From Glandiceps talaboti (lineage: Eukaryota; Hemichordata; Enteropneusta; Spengelidae): DNA of 64,000 nucleotides. The translations under genes were made by a program, and so were the position numbers. Shown here piece after piece: positions 1 to 27,886 of this stretch. The stretch is taken from the NCBI RefSeq assembly GCF_964340395.1, contig NC_135550.1:19633176-19697175 (forward strand). Reading direction: 5' to 3'. Each line of letters begins with the position of its first letter. Position 1 is the first letter of the stretch. The notes under the pieces are model-generated. The model did not search any database and was not told the DNA's origin. It saw nothing but the letters and a program-made list of their open reading frames with translations.

Positions 1-785
1 AGTTTGCGTTTTGGATCAAAAGTTTAACAATACCAACACAGATAAATATTCATTTGTGAAGTATATCAATTCTATGTATTGATTTTATTACCCTGCATGT
101 GCATTAATTATGGGTGTATTACCCCAATACATACATGGTTTAATACAAATCATAAATTTTAACGATGATATATTTACAAACGTAAATAAACAGTAGCAGT
201 CTTGGGGTGACTTCCCCATGTGTTTAATTTTACGAGATTTCGGATGAGGGCGCCATACCGACAGCTGAGAACAACCTCCTTTTCAGAATTGCAGTACTAA
301 ATTAAGACTAGCGAGCCATGTGGAAAGTACAAAACCTCTCTTGTTCGGGATAGATTCTACATGTTCTAGGTCATACGGCATTCTGTTTATTCTTCTGTAA
401 GTGACTATTACGTACTACATTTATGATTTAAATATTTCGAACTCAACCCAGCACTGTTCATGCTGTAGTGTTGTACGTTCTTCCCCATGCCATCTTTTCA
501 GTATCACTTTATGAGTACATACATGTACTACATTATTCTACAGTTCAAACAGATTTATCGACACGTTATGCTTTACAAGATTCTCGTTTATACACTCAGT
601 ATTACTTACTTTTCTCTTGGACACGTTCTCGGCTTTGGAAGAAGCCATGTTGAAATTTGTCTTTTAAAAACAGGAAACAGCATCCGGTTCAGAGGTCAAC
701 GCATTGCATTGTTAACCATTCAAATACACCTACACAACATAGTCTATAAATCAAAGTTTTCGAAATTTTAACTGAACTATGTACC
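1..785. other. 5' flank of the first gene, no gene recognised
   Basis: AT-rich sequence with only short reading frames that lack protein-like composition. It should contain the promoter and 5' UTR of the small coiled-coil gene that starts near 786, but I see no convincing core promoter motif. An upstream coding exon is not excluded. Confidence 0.4.
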
Positions 786-2694
786 ATGTATCCTACCAGG
801 GGACTTGTTATGACCAACCAAATGGAGACTTTGAAGAAAGATTATGAACAACAGAAAATATGTACCTGCGTACTTGAACGTAAAATCACCGTAACGCGTG
901 AAAATGTTTCGAAATTAGTTGATGATGTGAATACGTTTGCAGAGGTACGTACGTGCATAACTCGACACACGCACTCACATTTGAAAGCTGGTACACCAGT
1001 ATTATAAATCTATTATATACTTCAATGAATGCAAGTTAATGTTAACATTGTTTGGGGCAAGTGTAACACCGTTACTCGGCTAACATTGCGTCCACGATTT
1101 ATGTCCATAGGTGTTTTCTGGATAGATTTGATGAAATAACACAAATTAACTTCCGGGATAAGTGACAGTCAGAACAGAACAATTTATTTAGAATTCAAGG
1201 ATTCATTTTAATATCAACCATGCCTCACTCTCGCATGTGTTTACTTTGGAAGATTTACTTTTTCTAAACTCTATAATATTGAAGTCACATGAATTATCAA
1301 GAAAAGTGTACAGACAGGGACAATAATCTCATATTTGTTCATGTTTCCAACTACAGCCCCATATCTATAGAGGGACTGTGTTCCAACCATTGACTATATA
1401 TGGCCATGTACTATTGTGTACATCATAGTCAGGTTTCTATATCTCATTGGTTCACCTTCATGAATATTCACACTACATGGCTCATGGCTATTTCTTATTT
1501 CTGTACACAGAAAGTTGAAGGTCGAACTCTGGAAAAGAAGTGGGGTGCAAATGGTACAGAAAAGAATGGATTGGATGCAGACAAAGAGACGAGTAAACTT
1601 GTAGACCAACTCACAGAAATGCCAGACTTACTTGAAAGTGAGTGTGTACATACAATAAAGTTACAAAATGTGAATTGATCAGATTTTATATAGAAAATTA
1701 ACACAGATTCTTTGGTCAAGGTCAGTTATTTGTAAACATTGGAACTCTGTCATATTATGGGGTGGGAGACTGGGGGGTAGTCCCATTGGAAAACTGTATA
1801 TGTCACCCAAACTAAGGGTCTATTTTTTGGTCGAGTCTGAAAAGAGGTATAGTGTTTGCATTTGTTTGATACGGGGTCCAAGAAAGTGTTGATATTGTGT
1901 TGCATGTCAAATCATAACTGAAACTGTTATGGGTGTCAATCATTAATTTGCCATCTGAAACAGGGTAGGTAATTTGCTATTGTTCATGCCTGAAAAGGGT
2001 GACAATTTTCTCTTCAAGTCAAACCACCCCAACCCACTACTTTCCTAGGTGAGGGGATGGGAGAGCAGAAAAACAGAGCTGCTACTCAAGGCTAGGCAAG
2101 ATATACACCTCATAGAGAATCTTGATCTCATAAGATGATGATGGTAACCTCGATATCAGTAATCATCACATGATGGACTTTGCTTCTTGGATTTTGAAGT
2201 TGATAAAATGTTTGAATTCAAAACTGATTAATTTAAACATCAATCCTAATCTTGTGAAATGGTTGCTCACTTTCTTACAAACAGAAAGCAAAGGGTTATT
2301 TTGAATGATTTATCACCGTGGTAACATTTTTTTCACTGACATGTGAACTCAAGCCATTTGATCATTTTATTTTTGGTCAGAATCTTGTTTTTAATAAACC
2401 ATCTCAGTATTATTATTATCTTGAGAGATGTGGCAGGCTATGTGTGTACATGTAGTACACAGACACAAAAATTCCAAAATGAGTTAATGAGTATTGCCTA
2501 GCATATCTTATCTTAGTTCACAAATGTTGACGCAAGATGAGTCATAGAAATAAGGATTTTAAACTTGTTCCCATTTCAGGTGTACTTGCCTCTTTACGTC
2601 GTCAACAAGCCAAAATGAATGAAGATATAAGCGACGTCAAATCCAGCCTCCAACAACTCCGAGTCTCTATGAGAGATGTTGCTGCACAGAAATG
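786..2694 (+). CDS. Small coiled-coil protein, three exons, unrecognised
   Basis: Three exons join in frame: 786-944, 1511-1637 and 2580-2694 (stop TGA 2692-2694). All donors and acceptors are canonical (GTACGT and GTGAGT donors; CACAG and TTTCAG acceptors). The product is about 133 residues, charged and predicted helical. The middle is rich in Lys, Glu and Asp, and the C-terminal 38 residues have leucines and hydrophobics at heptad-like spacing (SLRRQQ, SLQQLRVSM). There is no signal peptide or membrane segment. Starts at 786, 810 and 822 are in frame, so the exact start is uncertain. The protein resembles small coiled-coil subunits of larger complexes, but I do not recognise the family and assign no function. 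An AATAAA at 3289-3294 is a plausible poly(A) signal. Confidence 0.6.
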
Positions 2695-3804
2695 ACACAG
2701 ACTGAGACAGTTATTAATTATGCAAGGAAATGGCTGGCTTGATGTGATAGCATTAACTGATCATTTATCACGTGATTCTCTATGCAACGAACTCACATGC
2801 TTTCTAAGAACATACACACATTATTTGCTCATAATAGACTTTGCAATCATAGCTACATCATCAAAAGAACAGTCCAGTTAGACTTATTTCTGCCTTTAAT
2901 ACATGTATGATTACTGTTATTTTAAATGTGATAGTTGAAGTCTTTCAAGAAGTTCAACTACATTTAACATGTGTTTAGCCACTTTGGCGATTTCCTGCAA
3001 GGGTTTATAGGAATACCATCATCATATTTACCACAATCTCATTGTCTTGCCACTCTTGCAAGGGTTTATGTGAAGACCTCTGGTGAAGACATCACATTTA
3101 CTACAGTTTCATTTATGTTTGTTTCTCAGAGATATTCAAGTAAACATGATGTCATCACATAAGTCTGACTAGATTTTTCCTAAATAAGTTGTTAACCAGA
3201 ACAGCTATGTAACCAGTGAAATATGACATCAGAAAACATTACAAAGATTTATTTACATGTATATATATTTATTACACATCCATGGAAGAATAAAGTGACA
3301 TTTTCTACAGAAGGAATACTGTATATAAGTACCAACACCATACACAGTGGAATACATGTACTGTACTTACAATGTTTAAAAGTCATTTTAAACTAAACTG
3401 CATTGTTTAAAAGTCATTTTAAACCAGACTATGTGGATTTGTGTAATCAATTTCTTTGCTGAGTTGTTAAACCTTTTTTTTTTTACAAAAGAGTAATGAC
3501 TTTAATTTGCAATAAAACATAAGAACGGACATTGTGACTGTGAAAATGATTAGACACCAAAGATGAATGTTACTAAAATAAAAGTACAATTGGGTGTGCT
3601 GGTTAGATCTTTGGGTTTAACCCAAACAAGAGAGTATTTGTCTATCAATGACAGTCCGTTTCATTTCAAATCAAAGCTATTCAAAGGTAAAGGATTTGCA
3701 CATAATTCTTTACATATCACAAAACTTTTCATTCTAGTATTGCTTAAATATTGAAGGCCAATTCCAAGATACCAGCAGCTGCAACACTGTAAATGACTGA
3801 ATAT
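2695..3804. other. Shared 3' flanks of two converging genes
   Basis: This interval lies between the stop codons of the coiled-coil gene (+) and SCYL1 (-). On the plus strand AATAAA occurs at 3289-3294 and 3511-3516. On the minus strand ATTAAA (plus 3501-3506) and AATAAA (plus 3248-3253, 3268-3273) can serve SCYL1. The candidate signals interleave, so the two 3' UTRs may overlap as antisense tails. A roughly 20-bp phrase around GTTTAAAAGTCATTTTAAAC is repeated at 3373 and 3405. Confidence 0.5.
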
Positions 3805-18223
<14,419 letters not shown>

Positions 18224-19839
18224 TGTGGCTACGATATATATGAAATGTCATAAAGCAAAGTAAAAAAGTTCATTCACATAGCTCAAATTAGTGCATGTGT
18301 TTCTGATTACTCGCCTCCAGTGTTGAATGAGGGCGCTATATATTACATTTGAACCAAAGTTGCTGGAGAAAGAACGTCTGTGAACATGGTGAAGGGATTT
18401 CTCTCCAACGTTTGTGATTGAGCCAGTCAAAGCGGGAGCATTACCAAAACATTCATTATTCCCAGAAATATACATATATAAAACACAGTGTACTACTGAT
18501 AAACGACTACATTATACAAATGGGGAAAGGGGGATTTAGAACGTAGTTGACTAGAAACTATAGTATAGTCCAACCCCTGTAAACATATTTTCAAAATTTT
18601 AATAAACTACAATATGTGGACTTTCAAAACTATTCTGAAACGAAACATTTCATGCATGGCATCAACAGTAATTTTAAATGAGTGTGCCGTTTACATTAAT
18701 TTGTTGTTGGCGTCGTCAAATTTTCCGTGTGACGTAAATTTGGCATATTAAAGTGTCCCCATTCTCCAAGCATCGCAGCGTCAGCGCTTTTTTTCCGTGT
18801 ATGTTAAAAATAGTAGACCTAAGTTTTGTGTGAAAATTCGAATTTCGTCGATGATTTAACATACTAAGTATACAAAACTTTCGATTTTTACTAGCATATA
18901 AGATTTGGTAAGGGGTGGACCATTTGATATCCTGGGGGGGGGGCTTGGAAGATTTCGGGGGGGGAAAAAGATGCCAAATGGATTTGCTTGGAAAAAAAAT
19001 CCGGATATGAGTGGGTGATGGAAAAAAAGATGGACCACTGCTGCTAGAAGAAAAAATGTCTTGGCAGGGAAATGATGCACAGGTTCGAGTATAGTATACT
19101 GTTCAACCTGCTCGTACCTCTCCAACCAGGACACTTGTCGGTTCATGACAAACATTTGCAAACACGTCAGGGACCAGTCAGTTTCGTTAGCCTGTGGTAC
19201 ATATATATTTGTTCTTGTCTCTGTTTCTTTCATAAATGGTTTAAATATTACTTCATGTAAGGGTTCAAACATAACTATACATAAAATTATACATATAATA
19301 CATGTATTACCTAGCCATGAAAGTGTTTTGCTGTTTCACAATCAGTGCTTCACTTATCTTACACTTTGGGGCAAAAGTGAACTTGAAGGTTTTGTAATGC
19401 TAATCTTCATACCATTGGATAGTTTATAAAAGAACTTAATCTATATTGCTCTAGTCTCTTCAGTATGAATTTGTCAAAAGGGATGATATACTTCCTATTT
19501 CGACACCACAACTCAAATTCAAGTTTCTATTGTACACTAGGTATGACCTCCTAAAGTGCTCTAACACATCAGTATCTTTACTATACATGCAATATCAATG
19601 CCCCTATACCAATGTTACAGGCCCACTTTTATAACATGGAAAACTTATTTAAAAAGTTATATTTACTTTAGCTTTTCGATGCTTGGCAATATATATCTCA
19701 GAGGCTATGAATAACCTAAAATTGCCTAAATAGAAACAAAAAACTGCAGATCTGGCGGGGGGGGGACCTTGGACTCCATCACCCCAGAGGCCACTCATTC
19801 GTTAAACCAACAATAAGATTCACCAAAATTGGTAAAAAG
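18224..19839. other. SCYL1 upstream region, no gene seen
   Basis: The 5' flank and promoter side of SCYL1. No clear TATA box is positioned for the minus-strand start. G-rich runs at 18936-18963 (and C/G runs near 19757) look like pieces of a dispersed repeat; a similar phrase (ACCATTTGAT followed by a G-rich run) occurs at 16121-16160. A 138-codon minus-strand frame at 18856-19272 crosses this G-rich repeat and is not credible as a gene. Confidence 0.4.
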
Positions 19840-20336
19840 CTTCTAGGGGAGACCCCCTAGGAACCCCCCCCCCCCATAAGAGGTAGACATGTTCGAGTTT
19901 CAAATCAAAGTTCTTTCCTCCACCTCTTACTGTCAAGATGCTATGAAACTTTATTGCAAAAATGTTTCAACCATGTGTAGTTGCTTTTTACAATTGTTAG
20001 AGCTGTCTTGTAAAGCTTGCAAATTATTGTCTGAAAGTGTCTGTGAATAGCCTAAACATTGCCTTTAGAAGTAAAAGACCTCCAGGGCTTCTAGGGGGAG
20101 ACCCCCTAGAACCCTCCTCCCCCATAAGAGGTAGACATGTTCCAGTTTCAAATCAAAGTTCTTTCCTCCACCTCTTACTGTCAAATATGCTATGGAACTT
20201 TATTTCAAAAATGTTTCAACCTTATGTAGTTGCTTTTTACATGTTAGAGCTGTCTTGTAAAGCTTGCAAATTATTGTCTGAAAGCGTCTGTGCATAGCCT
20301 AAACATTGCCTTTAGAAGTAAAAAAACCTCCAGGTC
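19840..20336. repeat. Tandem duplication, two copies of about 248 bp
   Basis: The unit beginning CTTCTAGGGG at 19840 recurs at 20088. Shared phrases include CATAAGAGGTAGACATGTT and AAATCAAAGTTCTTTCCTCC. The copies differ by a modest number of substitutions and small indels. Each copy starts with a small palindrome (GGGAGACCCCC). No coding function is apparent. Confidence 0.85.
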
Positions 20337-20410
20337 CTCAAATATTTTTAAAACAGTTGCCATATGGTATCAAGATGGGATCAAGGTGCATATGGAACGA
20401 CATACATACG

Positions 20411-21374
20411 ATCATATACGGGTGACCCTAAAACGAATGACAACCTGAATGACGGAAAACGAATGACAGCATTTCTAGGTGGTAAACAGTGGAATGACAC
20501 CCTTTTCTAAAATCAGTTAGTTGAATGACACACTCTGCACTGTAAAACCAGTGGAATGACAGCCGCCACTCTATAAAAAAAGTGGAATGACAGCATTTCC
20601 AATGCTTTAGAACTGGAATGACAGCATTTCTAGGTGGTAAACAGTGGAATGACACCCTTTTCTACAATCAGTTAGTTGAATGACACATTCTGCACTGTAG
20701 AACCACTGGAATGACAGCCGCCACTCTATAAAATAAGTGGAATGACAGCATTTTCAATGCTTTAGAACTGGTTTTACAGTGCAGAGGGTGTCATTCAACT
20801 AACTGAATGTAGAAAAGGGTGTCATTCCACTGTTTACCACCTAGAAATGCTGTCATTCCAGTTCCAAAGCATTAAAAATGCTGTCATTCCACTTATTTTA
20901 TAGAGTGGCGGCTGTCATTCCAGTGGTTCTACAGTGTAGAGGGTGGCATTCAACTAACTGAATGTAGAAAAGGGTGTCATTCCACTGTTTACCACCTAGA
21001 AATGCTGTCATTCCAGTTCCAAAGCATTAAAAATGCTGTCATTCCACTTATTTTATAGAGTGGCGGCTGTCATTCCAGTGGTTCTACAGTGCAGAGTGTG
21101 TCATTCAACTAACTGAATGTAGAAAAGGGTGTCATTCCACTGTTTACCACCTAGAAATGCTGTCATTCCAGTTCCAAAGCATTAAAAATGCTGTCATTCC
21201 ACTTATTTTTATAGAGTGGCGGCTGTCATTCCAGTGGTTCTACAGTGCAGAGTGTGTCATTCAACTAACTGAATGTAGAAAAGGGTGTCATTCCACTGTT
21301 TACCACCTAGAAATGCTGTCATTCGTTTTCCGTCATTCAGGTTGTCATTCGTTTTAGGGTCACCCATCATATAC
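20411..21374. mobile_element. Foldback DNA transposon with 9-bp target duplication, Mutator-like
   Basis: A 946-bp element at 20420-21365 begins GGGTGACCCTAAAACGAATG and ends with the reverse complement of that sequence. It is flanked by the perfect 9-bp direct repeat ATCATATAC (20411-20419 and 21366-21374). The left part (to about 20770) carries GAATGACA-bearing tandem units in one orientation. The right part carries three or more units of about 170-190 bp in the opposite orientation. The arms therefore contain internal tandem repeats (phrases such as GGTGGTAAACAGTGGAATGA). There is no transposase ORF, so it is non-autonomous. A 9-bp duplication with long inverted ends is characteristic of the Mutator (MULE) superfamily; that assignment is inference. 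Confidence 0.85.
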
Positions 21375-22080
21375 CACGATCATCGCGTACCATGTATCAG
21401 GTTGCTCAGTTACGGGTTCTCTGAAACCGTGCGTTTAGAATCATTTACATGGTTAAAGACCTACTGGTTGATTTTATTAGAAGGAAAATGTACAAATAAA
21501 TTCTAAAGACCTTATATCTATGTCTATGTTTATTTCTTACTCAAATTCAATTTTAGTGCCATTACTTGCATTGCCCTAGTCTGTATTCAGACGCAGATTA
21601 TATTTTGTCGTATTCCTCAAAAACCTTCTGAAATATGTTTTATTTAAATACTAATTGTGTACAAATACATAACCTATAACATACATTCTAATAGTAAGCA
21701 TGTACAGTACCATACAGAACTCGCGCTACTCACTCACCAAGGATTCGAACACCTAAAATATAATCAAGTCTTGACTTTATGGAACGTCCTATCCTGCGCA
21801 TAACCATGTTTAATTCGGCAACAATAGTGTTAAAGTTAAATTACAAAAATGTCAAGACGACTGTTGACAGTCTAGCATTGTCCGTACGCGTCACATCTGG
21901 TCAAACATTCATCCGTTATCAAGCTAAAAGCCATTGTATAACGAATGTCATGACATACACTGTAACACATATATAATATTTACCTGTGCCTCATCACAAA
22001 CTTCTGTTGTCCTATATATTTTAGTAAGATTTCAATCCCAAGTGTAAAGTTTGTCTGAAAATAATGATGCATTCACAGGT
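21375..22080. other. Intergenic, nothing recognised
   Basis: AT-rich single-copy-looking sequence. A TTCGAATCC-like tRNA B box on the minus strand near 21733 has no matching A box or acceptor stem. No gene is supported. Confidence 0.4.
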
Positions 22081-22084
22081 TGTC

Positions 22085-22720
22085 TTTTTATGATTTCATC
22101 TTAAACATTTTCAAGTTCAAGAAAGAAAACTTGTTCTTCGCATTGAAAGAACGTCATTTCTAATTTTAGAATGAATCTATCGAAAAACTGTACTTTACAC
22201 CGGGAAGTAACATTTCGTGTATTTTGCGAGAGTAGTGGTAACTACATATTTTCTCATGATTTCATCTCAATCAACACTTTTTCAATAATGCATTCTAACA
22301 TTGTAGTTAAAAGTCAGCAGTGAATATCATTGATGAATTTTGAGTCTAGAAAAAAACTTGTTCTTCGCATAAAAAGAACGTCATTTCTAATTTTAGAATG
22401 AATCGAAAAACTGTACTTTACACAGGGAAGTAACAATTCGTGTACTTTGCGAGCGTTGTGATATAAACTTAATATTTTTTTTATGATTTCATCTCAATCA
22501 ACACTTTTTCAGTTATGCATTCTAACGTTGTAGAAAAAAGTCAGCAGTAAATATCACTCAATAAAACTCATGAATTTTGAGTCTAGAAAGAAAACTTGTA
22601 CTTCGCATATTTCTATTTCTACGTCATCTCTAATTTTAGAATGAATCGATCGAAAAAAAATTGGGAAGTAAAAAAGCGGAAGAATCCTGATTAAATCTGT
22701 CGGTGCAATGAGCATATAAA
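22085..22720. repeat. Tandem repeat, about 230-bp unit, roughly 2.6 copies
   Basis: Landmarks recur at a spacing of 228-235 bp: CTTGTTCTTCGCAT at about 22129, 22357 and (as CTTGTACTTCGCAT) 22596; TCTAATTTTAGAATGAATC; and GATTTCATCTCAATCAACAC. The third copy breaks off near 22720. No ORF is conserved between the copies. Confidence 0.85.
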
Positions 22721-23799
22721 ACCCTTGCCTACTTACCCTAAATCTCATTTTTCCAACGGAGATTTGATGAGACCACAGGCCTACAACTTTTGGAGAGGTA
22801 ATGATGCATACTTTGCTAGCGGTTATACTTGCTCAGGTGAGTTTTTAAATGTAAAATAATTTTACAGTTTCAAAGCAGCGTATACGAGTTTTTCCTTAAC
22901 TTGTTTAAACTTCAACACGACAAAAGAAATTTTGGAAGCTAGTACTAGTACAATTCTTACTGTATATTCTACAGACAAGGAAGAAACACGAAATATATCC
23001 AGTTCGCCTTCTTATAAATCATGTGTACAGTCACTTTAAATGATTTATTTGATTTATACAAAATGTAGCAAATAATTCGACTTTGCTCTTGGTAGGCCTC
23101 TGTCCATGTTGAGTTCGAGAATTCGCCGTGCATAAGCAGGACTACGATATTTTGATATTTTGATAATGCAATACGAATCAATGCTGTTTTGTAACATGTA
23201 CTAAAACTCAACTAAGCTTAATATGTATACCACTTTTAACCCTTTATGTATTGTTTAAACCTTTGGTCAAATCCCTAAAGCCTACAACTTGAACTTTCTT
23301 ATCAATAGCAAATGAACATAAAAAAATCATAATTGTAGCCATATAACCCTTACAAGTCTTTAAAAAATGTTGTTTAACCTCATGGTGTCAGCAAAAGTTT
23401 ATCCCTTTTATGATGAATTGGCTTTCGAGTTGGCAACGGCAGTATAAAAAACTAAAAAATCCCCTAAAATGTTCTATCATAGCTATATCGATCTGAAACA
23501 CAACACACTATAATCGATATATGTCAGAAGTAAGCTTCACTCGATCCACCCAGACTTTGAAAGACCAACTTCACGTGAATATTGCGTAAGTCCATGAATT
23601 CATCAATGCATTCCTATACCATGTAAAATTGCATATGTTGATAAGAAATGTCCACGAGTTGATACAAATATTATGAAATGTTCCTATGGTGATACAAATG
23701 TTCTTATGAAATGTTCCTATGGTGATACAAATGTTCCTACCAGAAATGTTCATGTATTGATACAAATGTTTCTAAAAATACTTCTCAAAGGGTTGCCGA

Positions 23800-24640
23800 C
23801 AGTCCGGTTCCGTCGACGATATTTATTCATTTATCTATTTATTTATTTATTCAACATCGCAAACTACAAAATTCAACATCGCAAACTACAAAGGCATGTG
23901 AACAATGCAATTCTGTCATTTTTTTCTGTCAAAATGGAAAACCTCGTCAAAAAAGTTCAGTATTTCCAGTCCGTTCGACGGCCCCACTATAATATTGGAA
24001 TAGTCGACGCACATTGCGCTAACGTGGCGTGTAACTATAACGTTTGACGCATGGCGTTGAATTTCCACCCCGGCTGTCCAGTTTCTGTGTGTGTCCAAAG
24101 CGACGATTTCCATATAGTGCGAATCACAGATGATTCGGCAAACCAGTGAATCCGGTTCAAATTGTAATTGGATATGATTTCCATAAAATCAAGGGTACGT
24201 TGCTCGACGGTGTTATCGATTCTGCCGCAAGACTAGAAATCGTCTTTCTATCCATTTTAGATATTTGCTGATCTAGACGGCACGTTTTCGACGGTTGCCG
24301 ACGATTAGATTTCTTCTAATTTCATCGATGTAGACTTGGTTGTCTTATTTTATAGAATGCTATGTGCTGCTGTTGTGCGTTCACGTAGTGGCGGAGTAGT
24401 CGCTGAAAGTTCACCGGTTGTTACATATAATCAATGACAAATGTTGTTTTTGACACTCAAAAAGCTGAAACAATTTCACTTACGAAAAGCGGTGATCAAA
24501 AATACTTTTTCGAACAGAAAATGCCATTGAACCATTGTGTTTGTGGAGACACGTTTCCACGTCAGCCATGCTAGCCATGCTCGACTACTAAAGAATCGGA
24601 TACTTTGTATCCATATATAACCTGTATATTGTTGACATGA
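23800..24640. other. CpG-rich segment inside the left side of the 4.35-kb element
   Basis: This stretch separates the outer and inner inverted arms on the left and has no counterpart on the right, so it may be an insertion. It is richer in CG dinucleotides (GTCGACG, CGTTTGACGC, TCGACGGTTGCCGACG) than the surrounding DNA. It contains a short direct repeat, AACATCGCAAACTACAAA, at about 23865 and 23877. No credible ORF was found. Confidence 0.4.
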
Positions 24641-24796
24641 TAGCAATTGTACAACCGACATTTGTAATAATTGCCGACATTCGTAATAAACCGAAATTTG
24701 TAATAAAATTGCCGACATTTGTAATAAATTGCCGATATTTGTAATAAATTTCAGAAAAAAATGTGTAATAAACCTGCCGAAATTTGTAATAAAAAC

Positions 24797-24932
<136 letters not shown>

Positions 24933-25127
24933 AATAATAAGACAGTCTACTTCTCTACCTATCTGCTTACTTACCTACTAGTACCTACATTATATACCCA
25001 GCAGTACTCATGTACCAACCAATCAGTTCAAGTCATAACTTGATCAGCACGTCGAGCTTTATTGAACGAATGCAAATTTTGATCATTGGCGGACGTGTTG
25101 TTAAATTGACTTTGTCAAAAGATAACT

Positions 25128-25142
25128 AGTTGGTTGGTTGGT

Positions 25143-25173
<31 letters not shown>

Positions 25174-25243
25174 TTGGTTGGTTGGTTGGTTGGTTGGTTG
25201 GTTGACTGACTGACTGACTGACTGACTGACTGACTGACTGACG
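25128..25243. repeat. Compound tetranucleotide array GGTT/GGCT/GGTT/GACT
   Basis: Blocks of TTGG, CTGG, TTGG and CTGA tetramers follow each other without interruption. Each block differs from its neighbour by one base, as if variant units expanded in turn. Within the 4.35-kb element. Confidence 0.95.
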
Positions 25244-27040
25244 GGCGGATGGAAAGACGGGCATATGGAGGGTAGATAAAAAGTAATTTCAATCTGTTTT
25301 GTAACCCGAATTTATCTAGTTATTGAATGCTAATTCCTCTAGTCTACAAGCGGCGAATACATGAGTTGTTTGTGATTGTGAAGGCTTCTGAGTGATGAGT
25401 GAATATTATACGAACTAGCATCATCAATCGATAATCCATCACTTCATCAACACTTCGTGGTTGTATGATCGAATGTATATGTTTTAATTATTGCGGACAA
25501 GTGTTGGTTGGTTGGTTGATTGGTTGGTTGACTACCAACAAACTGATGTCTCTAGAAAACATAGAAACGTCGATTTCACAACCAATAGTCATTCTATTGT
25601 GCATTTGGGGGCAAAAATTGAAAGCTTCATAATGGCTTGAGAAGTAATTGTTAACGGTAATTTTTAAAAACAAGTTAGTATATCAATAAGTCTACATTGT
25701 CCGTGAATGTGAAAAGATTAATATGCATAAAGGCGAATGTTTCAGACATCATACATTACGGAAAATTGGTGTTTTGGATACTGTATATCGCCATATCTCA
25801 CCAAAGTCTAGCGGCACACACACCAGTTTCCAGTTTCGATTATTGTTGGTCTGTGAACTAAGTGTAGGTATGTATAAAAAGAAACATAATCACTTGCCAA
25901 TATTTGTCTGATGGTTTTATTAACACAAGCCTATGGCAGGCCAACCAACGATAAACTCTGATATGTAAAGAAAGAAGTTTGGATTTGAATCATAGAAGTA
26001 AAATACATAACAATATAGTTCTGTATCCATTTTTAGTGCTAAATATCGGCGCAAAACCTATAAGTTATTACACAGGGAATTTTAATAACGTTTCTTAGAT
26101 TCAGGTGACTGTTTAATTTGTTGAAATCTAGGATTGGTGAAGATTGGGCACTGATTGTAAATGTTATTGTCAGTTTTACTTCAAATGTCGTTACAAATGT
26201 CGTCAATGTTATTACAAATGTCGTTAGTTTATTACAAATGTCGGCAATGTTATTACAAATGTCGTTAGTTTATTAAAAATATTGGCAATTGTATTACAAA
26301 TGTCGGCAATTTTATTAAAAATGACGTTACTTTATTACAAATGTCTGCAATTTTATTACAAATATCATTAGTTTATTACAAATGTCTGCAATTTTACTGC
26401 TAACTTATGTCAAACTTATTACAAATGTCGGCAATTTTATTACAAGTTTTCAACAACTTTATTACAAGAGAACTAGTAATTGGTACAAGTCTCTGTAAAT
26501 ATTTTTTTTTAAAAGTTGTAATGTTATATATAGTGGCCACAACAACATTTGGCTGTGCTATTATAAAACATTCAACAAGTTCAAAATTGAAATATACAAA
26601 ATAATGTTTTAATTGAAATGGAGATAGGATTTGGGAGACGTTATTCTCCCCTTTTTTGTCTTTCATCTAAATCAGAACTCATGGTCTCATTCCCGGCTCT
26701 ACTGGTCAACTATCCCTGAAATCCCTTCCCTATCAGATTTAAAATGATGAACTACTACCTATAGTGCACAGCTCACTAAACCATGCACATCCTCGAAAAC
26801 GCCACTAAATTGAATAGCTTGATGAAGAACAGAAAATCACTGTAATGGTATGAAAGGGGGCTGCTGTACTCAAACACTGAAGGTATGTCAAATCAATTCA
26901 TTCAGTGGCGGCGGCGAATCTCATAAGTTCAATGTAAATATCACGCGGAGACATATTTTCTAATATATTCTGTCAAATTGCAAAGTATCTAAGGCAACTT
27001 GCAAAAATATAACAAAACTCCGCTAAGAATTACAAAGTGT

Positions 27041-27451
<411 letters not shown>

Positions 27452-27886
27452 TTAGTGTGGAAGGAAGGACCCTCCTTAATGTCATTCCTTTTTACAAATT
27501 TCGGCAACTTTATTACATTTTTTTTCTGAAATTTAATACAAATATCGGCAATTTTTATTACATTTGTCGTTCATAGAAATTATTACAAATTTCGGCAATT
27601 ATTACAAATGTCGGTTTTATTACATGAAAAACGTGATTTTTATTACAAATTTCGGCTGTTATTACAAATGTCGGTTGTACATATGTATATAGCATCAGTA
27701 ACTTTGATTATATATATACTGAGGAACATTTGTATCAACATAGGAACATTTCATAAGAACATGTGTATCAACTCATGAACATTTCGTATCAACATATGCA
27801 ATTTTACATTGGAGTATATTGATGAGTTCATGGACTTGCGTCATATTCACATGAAGTTGGTCGTTCAAAGTCTGGGTGGATCGAGT

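Noticed and set aside
18856-19272. 138-codon minus-strand ORF
   Set aside because: It crosses a G-rich dispersed repeat, lacks domain-like features and has no splice context, so no gene is called.
20428-20655. Short ORFs within the foldback element (Met-Ser-Phe-His repeats)
   Set aside because: They arise from the tandem GTCATTCCA units and are not coding.
21725-21790. Possible minus-strand tRNA (TTCGAATCC box)
   Set aside because: No matching A box, anticodon arm or acceptor stem could be paired.
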